Part shown: piece by piece, positions 1-7,826 of the stretch
How positions within the stretch are numbered: position 1 is the stretch's first letter
Layout: the number at the start of each line of letters is the position of its first letter
From: Fastidiosipila sp.
Lineage (GTDB): Bacteria; Bacillota; Clostridia; Saccharofermentanales; DTU023
NCBI GenBank assembly: GCA_012837885.1
Contig: DUQI01000028.1
Span: 1-44,645, forward strand
Reading direction: 5' to 3'
DNA: 44,645 nucleotides
Notes under the pieces: generated by a model
Told to the model about the DNA's origin: nothing
What the model saw: only the letters and a program-made list of their open reading frames with translations
Database searches by the model: none
Translations under genes and position numbers: made by a program

Positions 1-120
1 ACGCCGCCGTCTGAATCGCAACCGACCGACTCGACGCCTCCGGTGACTGATGAGCCAACGACGCAACCTGGTGACGTAACTGATCCGCCGGGCGACGACA
101 CCGGTAGCGGCGAAGGTTAA
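1..120 (+). CDS. C-terminal tail of an unknown protein (5' end outside window)
   Basis: Frame 1 is open from the first base to a TAA at 118-120 and encodes 39 residues. They are almost entirely Pro, Thr, Asp, Ser and Gly and end in a DDTGSGEG-like tail. Such low-complexity P/T/D tails are typical of secreted or wall-associated proteins of Gram-positive bacteria, and a similar tail ends the PASTA kinase at 35403-37616. No domain is visible, so no function can be given. A good terminator follows 25 bases later, which supports this being a real gene end. Confidence 0.6.
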   Translation, partial: TPPSESQPTDSTPPVTDEPTTQPGDVTDPPGDDTGSGEG

Positions 121-144
121 GGTCGAAACAAATAAGATTTACTC

Positions 145-174
145 GATCGCCTCTTCAACGGGGCGATCTTTTTT
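145..174 (+). terminator. Rho-independent terminator
   Basis: GATCGCC (145-151) pairs with GGCGATC (162-168) around a 10-base loop and is followed directly by six T (169-174). It closes the upstream partial gene and isolates it from the gene at 229. Confidence 0.85.
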
Positions 175-190
175 GTTGTTACGAAGCTTA

Positions 191-219
191 TTGGATGCTT
201 TTGACAATTCGTTTATAAT
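191..219 (+). promoter_or_regulatory. Promoter with -10 box very close to the start codon
   Basis: A perfect TATAAT lies at 214-219, with a weak -35 TTGGAT at 191-196 and a 17-base spacer. The start codon of the next gene is at 229, only 9 bases after the -10 box. Transcription should therefore begin at about 226, leaving almost no 5' leader, and no Shine-Dalgarno sequence is visible. Confidence 0.6.
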
Positions 220-228
220 CGACTTCCG

Positions 229-657
229 ATGGAAGAACAGAAGAAATCGACGCGCATTCCGCGCTTCATGAAACCGCGAGATCTGATCATACTTGCCGTA
301 CTGGTGGCAGCTGCCATCATCTGGTTTATTCTCTCGCGTCAGGTGCCTGCCGGGCTTCAGACGGAGGCCGTCGTGCATATCGATCATGTCGAGGTCGCGA
401 GGATACCTCTCGTGCCGGGAAATCCTCTGGACTATTCGTTTCCGGAGCGACCGTCCGTTCATTTCCATCGTTATGAGGATGGTTCATTCGCCTTTGTCGA
501 GTCTGACTGTCCCGATAAAGTGTGTATCAAGGAAGGTCGTTTGAAACAACCGTATCATTATGCCGCCTGTCTGCCGAACATGGTGGTGGTGACGATTGAG
601 GCGGTTGAAGGCCAGGCGACCGATCCTTCCGATTTGGAGATTGATTTTGTCTACTAG
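229..657 (+). CDS. NusG domain II-containing membrane protein
   Basis: 142 residues: a short basic N-terminus, one membrane segment at about 18-35 (LIILAVLVAAAIIWFIL), then an extracellular NusG_II-type beta domain. Diagnostic elements are ESDCPDKVC and the later ACLPN, which give three conserved cysteines. Despite the name this family is not NusG; it is an extracytoplasmic domain of unknown biochemical role. In Firmicutes it is commonly encoded beside the Gx transporter family and beside ApbE/FMN-binding proteins (recalled, not checked). The next gene starts inside this gene's last codons, so the two are translationally coupled. No ribosome binding site precedes the ATG; see the promoter entry. 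Confidence 0.85.
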   Translation: MEEQKKSTRIPRFMKPRDLIILAVLVAAAIIWFILSRQVPAGLQTEAVVHIDHVEVARIPLVPGNPLDYSFPERPSVHFHRYEDGSFAFVESDCPDKVCIKEGRLKQPYHYAACLPNMVVVTIEAVEGQATDPSDLEIDFVY

Positions 658-1240
658 AACGCCACAATTGAAGTCGCATCAAGCGGTGCGCACGCTGACC
701 ATCACGGCGCTGTTGTTCGCTATGGCGATCGCCTTGTCCCTCTTTGAAGGGTTGCTGCCGCCGATTCCTTCGCCGGTACCGTTGAAGTATGGGCTTTCGA
801 ATATCGCGATCATGTACGCCCTTTTCTTTCTCGGTCCGAAGTCGGCGTTTACGATCGCCGTGTTAAAAAGCACATTTATTATTATGACGCGCGGACTGTT
901 TGCCGGTCTCGTCAGTATCGGCGGTGGTCTACTGAGCGTTCTCGTCATGTATCTACTCTACAAGTTATCGAAAGCGCGATTATCGTATCTATTGATCTCA
1001 GTAGCCGGTGCAATTTTTCATAATGCCGGCCAACTTTTTGTGGCGATGGTGATCTTGAATATGCCGCTCGCGTTCGGTTATATCGTGCCGCTTATGGCCT
1101 TGACCGGTGTCGGCACCGGCATCCTGTCGGCGGTGCTTTTGAAGCTGATCATACCGGCGTTGGCGGCGATTCCCGGACACAAGGAATGGATGACTTTTGC
1201 CTCTGAAAAGAAAGCTCAAATGGATGACGAATTGCCTTAA
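647..1240 (+). CDS. Gx transporter family membrane protein (annotated elsewhere as heptaprenyl diphosphate synthase component I)
   Basis: The TTG at 647 is chosen as start because GGAG (636-639) lies 7 bases upstream and the frame overlaps the preceding stop (655-657). The product is 197 residues with about five or six hydrophobic segments. It carries the family pattern LPPIPSPVPLKYGLSNIAI near residues 35-55 and glycine-rich helices (GGGLLS, GVGTG). The family (PF07456) was named after a heptaprenyl diphosphate synthase subunit but looks like a small ECF/S-component-type transporter. Its neighbours, NusG_II before and the repeat protein and ApbE after, fit a surface redox locus better than quinone side-chain synthesis. 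The substrate is unknown. Confidence 0.8.
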   Translation: MSTRTPQLKSHQAVRTLTITALLFAMAIALSLFEGLLPPIPSPVPLKYGLSNIAIMYALFFLGPKSAFTIAVLKSTFIIMTRGLFAGLVSIGGGLLSVLVMYLLYKLSKARLSYLLISVAGAIFHNAGQLFVAMVILNMPLAFGYIVPLMALTGVGTGILSAVLLKLIIPALAAIPGHKEWMTFASEKKAQMDDELP

Positions 1241-1248
1241 TAATAGGC

Positions 1249-1276
1249 TTGCAGAATGTAACTTTACTGGTATTAT
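1249..1276 (+). promoter_or_regulatory. Promoter for the six-repeat secreted protein
   Basis: TTGCAG (1249-1254), 16-base spacer, TATTAT (1271-1276), with an extended -10 TGG immediately before it. It lies just after the Gx transporter stop, so the repeat protein can be transcribed independently. An imperfect hairpin (ACGGGTA/TACCGT, about 1292-1309) lies in the leader, and AGGAGG at 1316-1321 is the ribosome binding site. Confidence 0.6.
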
Positions 1277-1332
1277 CAGCTAAATCAAATTACGGGTATT
1301 AACTACCGTGTTTTCAGGAGGAAAGAAATCAA

Positions 1333-4260
1333 ATGAAGACAAAGACAGCTCTGTTGATAGCGCTGGCGCTGCTGTTTTCCTGTCTCGCCGGATTTACGCC
1401 GGCGGTACACGCGGAGACGGGCGAAGCCAGACTTGGTCTCGGGCTCGTCACGGATGTTACTGGTTCGACATCTGCAACGGAAACGGAGGACGGACGCGCG
1501 AAAGTCGATACGACTGCGGTCGCCGTGCTCTTGGATGCTGATGACACGATCATCGACGTAAAAATCGATATCGTACAGCCGTACTCCTTCTTCGACTCGG
1601 CAGGAGTCGTGGTGGAGACAAAGGATTTCATGACGAAGCGTGAACTGGGCGATGACTATGGCATGGTTAACGCTTCGCCGATCGGGAAAGAATGGTATGA
1701 ACAGGCGAGTGCACTGGAAGATTACTGGATTGGTAAGACAGTAGCCGAAGCCCTCGCGATGGAAGTGGATGAAGAAGTGCGCCCGACGGGTGAAGATCTC
1801 ATCGCGTCCGTGACCGTCCATGTCGACACCTTCTTGCTCGCGCTCGAAAAGGCAGCCGCTACGGCCGAAGCCGTCGGCAGCAAGACGAGCGACCGCATCG
1901 GCCTCGGCATTACGGCGAATAATAAGCGTTCCGGCAATGCGACTGAAGACGCCGAAGGTCTGACTCAGGCTTATCTTCATGTCGCCGCTTTGTCCGTCGG
2001 AGAAGATGGCTTGATTAGCGCCGCCATTATCGACGGTCTGCAGGCCAACATCAAATTCGACATGGAAGGACAGATCACGTCGGATCTCGAAGCCGAAGTG
2101 AAATCGAAAAATGAACTCGGTGACGAATACGGCATGCGTGCCGCCTCGGGGATTGATGCCGAATGGTTTGAACAAGCCAAAGCGTTCGCCGCATATCTAG
2201 TAGGCAAGACGGCAGCAGACGTCGAAGGTCTGGCTGTCGAAGAAGGTAAAACGACCGATAAAGATCTCTCCGCTTCGGTGACCATTAGTGTGACCGATAT
2301 GCAGGCGGTGGCCGTCAAGGCGTATAACGACGCGCTCGGCGCAAAAGCCGTTGAAGGCAAGGCAGTGAAGACCGGACTTGGTATCGTCACCAATATCTCC
2401 GGTTCGACGTCGGCGGACGGCGAGACGGCCGGTCGCGCCAAAGTCGATTCGACGGTCGTCGGTGTGATGCTCGACGAGAACGATATTGTGCTCGATGTCA
2501 TCATCGACGTCATTCAACCGTACACTGAGTGGGACGCCGAAGGCGTGGTCAGTGAACTAAAGTCTTACTCCAGCAAGCTCGAACTCGGCGATGACTACGG
2601 CATGAAGGCTGCCTCCGAGATCGGTGCCGAATGGTATGAACAATCCGAATCGTTGTCTGCCTACTGGACCGGCAAAACGGTCGAAGAAGTGCTGGCGATG
2701 GAACTGAACGACGACAACGCGCCGGCAGATCAGGATCTCGCGGCGTCCGTCACGGTCAGTGTCAACGTTTATCTAACCGCATTCAAAGAAGCTGTTGAAG
2801 CAGCGGCCGAGCATGGTGCCGAATCGACAGACACCTTGACACTCGCCATTATCGCCGACAACAACCGCTCGAAAGATGTGGCGGAAGACGCGGACGGCCT
2901 GGCCGAAGCGTACATCCACTATGGTCTCTTTACGTTTGATCAAGAAGCCAAAGTCACCTCCGCCGTGATTGACGCGGTGCAGGCCAGAGTCAACTTTGAC
3001 GGCGAAGGTCAGATCACGAGCGATTTGGTCGAAGACGTGACGACGAAAGTCGAACTCGGTGCTGACTACGGTATGGTCGTCGCTTCCGAGATCGGTAAAG
3101 AATGGTACGAACAGATCGACGCGTTCGAAGCATTCATCGTCGGTAAGACGGCCGAGGAAGTGAATGAACTGGCTGACGAAGACGGTAAAGCGGCGGACGA
3201 AGATCTCGTCGCCTCTGTCACGATCACGATCACGGCGCTGCAGCAGCTCGTAAGTGAAGCGGCGGAACAGCTCTCTGACGTCGAAGCGCCGGTTAATCCG
3301 GAAGAAGAACCGACTGAGCCGGAAGCTGAAGGGGCGAAGACCGGACTCGCCGTGATGACGGATGTCTCGGGATCCACCTCGGCTGACGGAGAGACCGACG
3401 GCAGAGCGAAGACCGATATCACGGTCGTCGCCGTGCTGGTCGCTGAAGACGGCACGATCGCCGACGTCAAACTCGACATCGTGCAGCCTTACACCTTCTT
3501 TGATGCTGAGGGCAAGATTGTCGAAACGAAGAGCTTTATGACGAAGCGCGAACTCGGTTATGAGTACGGCATGCTGCAAGCGTCCGCAATTGAAAAAGAG
3601 TGGTTTGAGCAAGCGAGCGCGTTTGAAGCATTCGTCCGCGGAAAGTCTCTCGAAGATGTCCTCGCCATGGAATTGGACGATGAACATCGTCCGGCCGATG
3701 AAGACCTCAAAGCGTCCGTGACCGTCCATGTCGATGCCTATCTCGCCGCTCTGGAAAAGGCCGTGAATAATGCGGTAGCCAGCGGTGCCGAAGCGACCGA
3801 CGAGCTCGGTCTCGGTATCGTCGCCACCAATATGCGTTCGAAGGACGCCGACGGCGAAACAGACGGCCAGACGGAAGCGTACGTTCACTACGCGGCAGTG
3901 ACCTTCAACGCCGACGGCGTCGTCACCTCTGCCATTTTGGACGCAAACCAGCCGAAAGTCAGTTTTGACGCCGCAGGCCAGATCACGTCGGATCTCGAAG
4001 CGGAACAGCCGACCAAGTTGGAACTCGGTGCCGATTACGGCATGGTTGCCGCCTCGGAAATCGGTAAAGAGTGGAATGAACAGGCTGAAGCCCTGGCACT
4101 TCATGTGGTCGGCAAAAACGTCGAGGAGATCTTGACGTTGGCCGATGACGAAGGCGCAGTCGCAGACGAAGATCTCGTGGCATCCGTCACGATTTCGATC
4201 GATACGATGCTCGAAACGATTCATAAGGCATATCAGGATGCCTCGGTGGTGGCTGAGTAA
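1333..4260 (+). CDS. Secreted protein of six FMN-binding-like repeats (three A-B pairs)
   Basis: 975 residues. A signal peptide ends at about AVHA (24-27); C17 in LFSC is a weak lipobox alternative. Six domains of about 150 residues follow: A1 34-187, B1 188-345, A2 346-500, B2 501-651, A3 669-823, B3 824-975, with a Pro/Glu linker at 652-668. Every domain has a beta-rich start, the core ELGxxYGM...EW[YFN]EQ, a GK[TSN] turn and a closing DLxASVT element. A domains also carry [DN][VI][ST]GSTS (41-47, 354-360, 677-683), which resembles the ApbE flavinylation motif (D..[ST]GA[ST]). The overall layout recalls FMN_bind domains, but the canonical SGAT is absent. The protein is strongly acidic and encoded directly before apbE. 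A role as a surface flavoprotein is inference; the family is not one I can name with certainty. Confidence 0.75.
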   Translation: MKTKTALLIALALLFSCLAGFTPAVHAETGEARLGLGLVTDVTGSTSATETEDGRAKVDTTAVAVLLDADDTIIDVKIDIVQPYSFFDSAGVVVETKDFMTKRELGDDYGMVNASPIGKEWYEQASALEDYWIGKTVAEALAMEVDEEVRPTGEDLIASVTVHVDTFLLALEKAAATAEAVGSKTSDRIGLGITANNKRSGNATEDAEGLTQAYLHVAALSVGEDGLISAAIIDGLQANIKFDMEGQITSDLEAEVKSKNELGDEYGMRAASGIDAEWFEQAKAFAAYLVGKTAADVEGLAVEEGKTTDKDLSASVTISVTDMQAVAVKAYNDALGAKAVEGKAVKTGLGIVTNISGSTSADGETAGRAKVDSTVVGVMLDENDIVLDVIIDVIQPYTEWDAEGVVSELKSYSSKLELGDDYGMKAASEIGAEWYEQSESLSAYWTGKTVEEVLAMELNDDNAPADQDLAASVTVSVNVYLTAFKEAVEAAAEHGAESTDTLTLAIIADNNRSKDVAEDADGLAEAYIHYGLFTFDQEAKVTSAVIDAVQARVNFDGEGQITSDLVEDVTTKVELGADYGMVVASEIGKEWYEQIDAFEAFIVGKTAEEVNELADEDGKAADEDLVASVTITITALQQLVSEAAEQLSDVEAPVNPEEEPTEPEAEGAKTGLAVMTDVSGSTSADGETDGRAKTDITVVAVLVAEDGTIADVKLDIVQPYTFFDAEGKIVETKSFMTKRELGYEYGMLQASAIEKEWFEQASAFEAFVRGKSLEDVLAMELDDEHRPADEDLKASVTVHVDAYLAALEKAVNNAVASGAEATDELGLGIVATNMRSKDADGETDGQTEAYVHYAAVTFNADGVVTSAILDANQPKVSFDAAGQITSDLEAEQPTKLELGADYGMVAASEIGKEWNEQAEALALHVVGKNVEEILTLADDEGAVADEDLVASVTISIDTMLETIHKAYQDASVVAE

Positions 4261-4296
4261 AGACGTTATAAAAGAGGCGAAAGCCCATCGACAGAA

Positions 4297-4318
4297 AGCC
4301 GCCGCAAGGCGGCTTTTT
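4297..4318 (+). terminator. Rho-independent terminator
   Basis: AGCCGCC (4297-4303), GCAA tetraloop, GGCGGCT (4308-4314), then a short T run to 4318. It ends the repeat-protein transcript. The -35 region of the apbE promoter overlaps its T run. Confidence 0.85.
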
Positions 4319-4346
4319 GTTCGCTCGTAGTAGCCTGTGCTATAGT
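4317..4346 (+). promoter_or_regulatory. Promoter for apbE and the ABC importer
   Basis: Extended -10 TGC-TATAGT (4341-4346 for the hexamer) with a weak -35 TTGTTC at 4317-4322 and an 18-base spacer. The predicted transcript start at about 4353 coincides with the first base of an 18-base palindrome. Confidence 0.5.
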
Positions 4347-4352
4347 TTGTTT

Positions 4353-4370
4353 GCGCATCAAAAGATGCGC
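4353..4370 (+). promoter_or_regulatory. Perfect palindrome/hairpin at the 5' end of the apbE mRNA
   Basis: GCGCATC AAAA GATGCGC: a 7-bp perfect stem with an AAAA loop, ending 3 bases before the GAGG ribosome binding site (4374-4377). There is no T run, so it is not a terminator. It could be a repressor operator overlapping the transcript start, or a 5'-end mRNA stabilising hairpin that also limits ribosome access. Confidence 0.5.
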
Positions 4371-4382
4371 CACGAGGTATAC

Positions 4383-5507
4383 ATGTCAATGCGGATAAAG
4401 CACATGCTTGCGGTCGTCACGGCCGGTCTTATTCTCTTTTCTGCCGCCTGCGGGGCGAACGTTCAAACGCCTGCCACTACGACGTCCCGCGCTGTCGATG
4501 CGGCCACTTCGGCGACCGAACCGGCGGAGCTCACGCGTTATCGAAGCAGTTTCCTCGGCGTCTTCGATACCTTGACGACGGTAATCGGGTATGCCGAAAG
4601 TCAGGATGCATTCGACGAGTACATGCGTGTGATCCGTGATAAGTTGACCTTTTACCATCAGATATTCAATACGTACGATGCGTTCGAAGGGGTCAACAAT
4701 TTAAAAACCGTCAATGAGAAGGCCGGAATCGAACCGGTCGAGGTCGATCCTGAGATTATCGAACTTTTGAAGCAGTGTATCTGGGCGAATGAGGTGAGTG
4801 ACGGCAACGTCAATGTCGCGTTCGGTGCCGTCTTAAAGATCTGGCACGATCACCGCGAGATCGGCATCCATGATCCGGAACGGGCCAGTGTGCCGGATAA
4901 AGCGACGCTTGAGGCGGCGAATCAGCATACGGATATCTCTCAGATCGAGATCGATGAGGAAAGGTCGACCGTCTTTTTGAAAGACCCTGAAATGCGTCTC
5001 GATGTCGGCTCCGGCTCGAAAGGATATGCGACGGAACAGGTCGCGAGGGAAGTCGAGGCGATGGGGCTTAAGTCCGCCGTGATTTCGGTAGGCGGCAATA
5101 TCCGGGCGATCGGCATCAGGCCTGACAGCGAAACGCCGTGGCGTATCGGTATACAAAATCCGGATAAGGAGCAAGAGTCGAATATCATCGAATTGTTGTC
5201 GATCGACAATCTGTCGGTCGTCACGTCCGGTGTATATGAACGCTTCTACGCCGTCGACGGCGTGCGCTACCACCACATCATCGATCCTGAAACGCTGTTT
5301 CCTGAGGATACGTTTGATGCCGTGACGATCGTCACACCGAGTTCGGCTTTAGCCGATGCGCTGACGACGGCGCTGTTTAACATGAGTCTGGAAGACGGTA
5401 TGGCGCTGATTGGAAGCATGGAAAACTGTGAAGCGCTCTGGCTGAAAGGCGAAGAGCGGTTCATGACCGAGGGGTTTGAAAAATACATAGTGAGGGATGC
5501 AAAGTGA
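4383..5507 (+). CDS. apbE: FAD:protein FMN transferase, lipoprotein
   Basis: ApbE moves FMN from FAD to a Thr/Ser of extracytoplasmic redox proteins. The ATG at 4383 is chosen (GAGG 5 bases upstream), giving 374 residues. The signal peptide ends in FSAAC (C23), a lipobox, so the enzyme should sit on the outer face of the membrane. Family marks are FDT near the N-terminus, DVGSGSKGYAT (D207-), SVGGNIRAIG, WRIGIQNP, VTSGVYERF, HHIIDPET (H297-T304) and ADALTTALF. These form the FAD and Mg2+ sites. The acceptor protein is not obvious: no canonical SGAT protein lies in the window, and the repeat protein just upstream is the nearest candidate. Its stop overlaps the GTG of the following lipoprotein gene by 4 bases. 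Confidence 0.92.
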   Translation: MSMRIKHMLAVVTAGLILFSAACGANVQTPATTTSRAVDAATSATEPAELTRYRSSFLGVFDTLTTVIGYAESQDAFDEYMRVIRDKLTFYHQIFNTYDAFEGVNNLKTVNEKAGIEPVEVDPEIIELLKQCIWANEVSDGNVNVAFGAVLKIWHDHREIGIHDPERASVPDKATLEAANQHTDISQIEIDEERSTVFLKDPEMRLDVGSGSKGYATEQVAREVEAMGLKSAVISVGGNIRAIGIRPDSETPWRIGIQNPDKEQESNIIELLSIDNLSVVTSGVYERFYAVDGVRYHHIIDPETLFPEDTFDAVTIVTPSSALADALTTALFNMSLEDGMALIGSMENCEALWLKGEERFMTEGFEKYIVRDAK

Positions 5508-6379
5508 AAAAGTCAGTGAATCGTGTACGTTCGTTTTGGTTGCTGCTTCTTGTTTTGGTAGTCGCGCTGAGTGCCTGTACTCCGGCCGCAAAACCGACTG
5601 AATCGGCGACCAATCCTGAAGTTGAGGTGAGAAAAGTCAAGATCGCCTATGCCCAGGCGGCACGGCCGATCACCTTTACCGATGAGGACGGCAATGCCTC
5701 CGGCTATGACGTCGAGGTCATGCGTCTGATCGATGAACGTCTGCCGCAGTATGAGTTTGAGTTTGTCGGCACATCCGACGAAGACGCTCTGATCGGAGTC
5801 GAGACCGGTGCTTATGAAGCGACGGTAAAAAATGTCTTCTACACGGACGAGCGTGCCGAACGCTACATTTATCCGAAAGAAAACGTCGGCGGTAGCAACA
5901 CCGGCCTGGTGGTGCGGGCTGAGGATAAAGACCATATCAAGGATCTTGAATCACTGGCGGCAGCCGGCGGCAAACTGGTACCGATCGCTCCCCAGTCGGC
6001 GCAGTACGCGCTGGTGCGCGCCTACAACGAGAAACATCCGGAACAAGCGATTGAGCTCTTGTCGGCGGATGATTTCAATCTGGTCGACGCCTACACGTGG
6101 ATCGCGGAAGGACGCTACGATGCCTTCTTGAATTTGAAGGCGCTCTACCGTGTGCAGGTCGAAGTCGAAGACGGACCATTCAGTCAGCTCGCTGATGAAC
6201 TCGTCTATCAGCCGTTTGCCGCGATTCCGACCTGGCCGCTCTTCAACAAGGCGGAACAGGAACTGGCAGATGCCTATGACGTCGTGATCCGCGAGCTGAA
6301 AGCCGACGGCACCCTGCGCGAGCTGTCCAAAAAGTGGTTTGATGAGGACGTGTTCGATCTTTTAGCCAAGGCGCCGTAA
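5504..6379 (+). CDS. Polar amino acid ABC transporter substrate-binding lipoprotein
   Basis: 291 residues starting at a GTG that overlaps the apbE stop. The signal peptide ends in the lipobox LSAC (C25), so the protein is membrane-tethered. The body follows the SBP_bac_3 (family 3) pattern: FTDEDGNASGYDVEVMRLI after the first strand, then VFYTDERAERYIYPKE, the equivalent of the usual T..R...F.F motif, and a C-terminal ELKADGTLRELSKKWF. These proteins capture polar amino acids outside the cell and pass them to two permeases. The arrangement of one ATPase and two distinct permeases recalls cystine-type importers, but the ligand cannot be decided here. Confidence 0.88.
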   Translation: MKKSVNRVRSFWLLLLVLVVALSACTPAAKPTESATNPEVEVRKVKIAYAQAARPITFTDEDGNASGYDVEVMRLIDERLPQYEFEFVGTSDEDALIGVETGAYEATVKNVFYTDERAERYIYPKENVGGSNTGLVVRAEDKDHIKDLESLAAAGGKLVPIAPQSAQYALVRAYNEKHPEQAIELLSADDFNLVDAYTWIAEGRYDAFLNLKALYRVQVEVEDGPFSQLADELVYQPFAAIPTWPLFNKAEQELADAYDVVIRELKADGTLRELSKKWFDEDVFDLLAKAP

Positions 6380-6385
6380 CGTACT

Positions 6386-7114
6386 GTGAGCTACCGCACG
6401 TTTGATGCGAGACAGATTGTCGATGCGCTCGGCGTGCTGTTGCCGTACGTCGGCATTAGCCTGCTTATTTTACTGATCTCGACGGTGATCGGGATGCTAC
6501 TCGGGCTTTTGCTCGCTTCGATGCTGGTCGGCAGACACCGTGCTCTGACGTTGTTCGCGCGCGTGTTCATGCGTTTCATGCGCGGTGCACCGGCCGTCGT
6601 TTTGCTCCTACTCGTCTTCTATGGTTTGCCGGTGCTCTGGACCGGTATCGGCTTACCGGCGATTTCCCAGATCAGCCGCTTTGTCGCCGTCATCATCACC
6701 TTTGCCCTGATCGCGTCGGCCCAGATGGCGAACGTCTTTACGGCAGCCTATAGAGCCATCCCGCAATCGCAGCGTGATGCGGCGATCGCCGTCGGCTACA
6801 CGGCCTCGGCCAGGTTCTTTCGTGTCATCCTGCCTCAAGGTATCCGAAACGCGCTGCCGAATCTGGCCAATACGATCACCTGGCTACTCAAGGAAGGTGC
6901 CGTCGCCTACACGATCGGTGTGATCGATCTGGTCGGGCGGGCACAGCTTCGTATATCCGCCAATTACGGAGGTTTCGCGCTCGAGACATACATCGCCCTT
7001 GCGATTATTTTCTTTTTGCTGATCAGAATAATCGAGTTATCCTTCCATTTCATCGAAAAGAAGGCGTCACGTCACCTAAGCATGACCGGCCACAAGGAAA
7101 TCTCCGATGCCTGA
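6386..7114 (+). CDS. Polar amino acid ABC transporter permease (first)
   Basis: 242 residues, GTG start 6 bases after the binding-protein stop, with a poor ribosome binding site that suggests coupled translation. Five or so membrane segments and the HisMQ-type signature MRGAPAVVLLLLVFYGLP are visible. The EAA loop region reads AYRAIPQSQRDAAIAVGYTASARFFRVILPQ, here split across residues of about 118-150, and contacts the ATPase. It forms the channel with the second permease, whose ATG lies 8 bases before this gene's end. Family assignment is secure; the substrate is not. Confidence 0.9.
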   Translation: MSYRTFDARQIVDALGVLLPYVGISLLILLISTVIGMLLGLLLASMLVGRHRALTLFARVFMRFMRGAPAVVLLLLVFYGLPVLWTGIGLPAISQISRFVAVIITFALIASAQMANVFTAAYRAIPQSQRDAAIAVGYTASARFFRVILPQGIRNALPNLANTITWLLKEGAVAYTIGVIDLVGRAQLRISANYGGFALETYIALAIIFFLLIRIIELSFHFIEKKASRHLSMTGHKEISDA

Positions 7115-7826
7115 GTCGGGTGTATTCTTCGGTACGTTGCAGCAGGTCCTGCGCGGGTTGCCTTACACCTTGCTTCTGACCTTTGTGCCGCTCGCCTTCG
7201 CTTTTTTGCCGGGGCTCTGGTTTGGTTGGCTGCGTGCGAAAAAGAGTGTCGTCGGTTCGCGCCTCGTCGGCGCCTACGTGACCTTGTTTCGTTCGTTGCC
7301 TCTTGTCTTGCAGATGCTCTTTGCCTATAGCTGGCTGCCGAGCCTGCTCGCCTCCTTTGTCCGTGCCAGAGCATGGGATATCGATGTGTTCTCTATTTCA
7401 CCTATTTATTACGCGCTCATCGTTCTGTTTTTGAACACGGTGGCCGCTTTAAGCGAAGTGTTTCGCGCGGCCTTTTCCGCTGTGTCGCGGCACGAGGTGG
7501 AGGCGGCTTTAGCTGTCGGATATAAAAAACGGCAGGCGTTTTTCCGCGTCTGGTTACCCCAGGCGGTGACCTACGCGCTGCCGAATCTCGCCTCGGCGAC
7601 GGTCAACCTGGTCCGCCAGAGCTCGCTCGCGTACCTGATGACGGTTCCGGAGATGACAGCGAGAGCGAGGATGGCCGCCGGACTCACGTTCGATACGATC
7701 ACGGCGTATGCGGCACTTCTTTTGTCTTATGTCGTCCTTTGCTTTGTCATCGATACGATCTATGATGTGGTCTACGCCAGGGTCATCCGAAAGATGACCG
7801 GGACGCTTCGCTACCGGGGTACGTGA
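7107..7826 (+). CDS. Polar amino acid ABC transporter permease (second)
   Basis: 239 residues, overlapping the first permease by 8 bases. Membrane segments and the HisMQ pattern TLFRSLPLVLQMLFAYSWLP are present. The ATPase-contact loop runs from about FRAAFSAVSRHEVEAALAVG to FFRVWLPQA. The two permeases are only distantly alike, so the channel is probably a heterodimer. Its stop codon overlaps the start region of the ATPase gene. Confidence 0.9.
   Translation: MPESGVFFGTLQQVLRGLPYTLLLTFVPLAFAFLPGLWFGWLRAKKSVVGSRLVGAYVTLFRSLPLVLQMLFAYSWLPSLLASFVRARAWDIDVFSISPIYYALIVLFLNTVAALSEVFRAAFSAVSRHEVEAALAVGYKKRQAFFRVWLPQAVTYALPNLASATVNLVRQSSLAYLMTVPEMTARARMAAGLTFDTITAYAALLLSYVVLCFVIDTIYDVVYARVIRKMTGTLRYRGT

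Noticed and set aside
201-206. TTGACA as a -35 box for the gene at 229
   Set aside because: It lies only 7 bases from the TATAAT at 214-219, too close to be used with it.
1333-4260. Repeated DNA that could be read as a CRISPR-like or tandem-repeat array
   Set aside because: The repetition is at the protein level, about 450 bases per unit and diverged; there are no short identical repeats with spacers.
2773-4389. A long open frame on the minus strand (about 538 codons) opposite the repeat protein
   Set aside because: Its product is rich in Arg, His, Phe and Asp in a pattern mirrored from the plus-strand Glu/Ala/Val codons, with no ribosome binding site or domain. It is a shadow of the repeated plus-strand gene.
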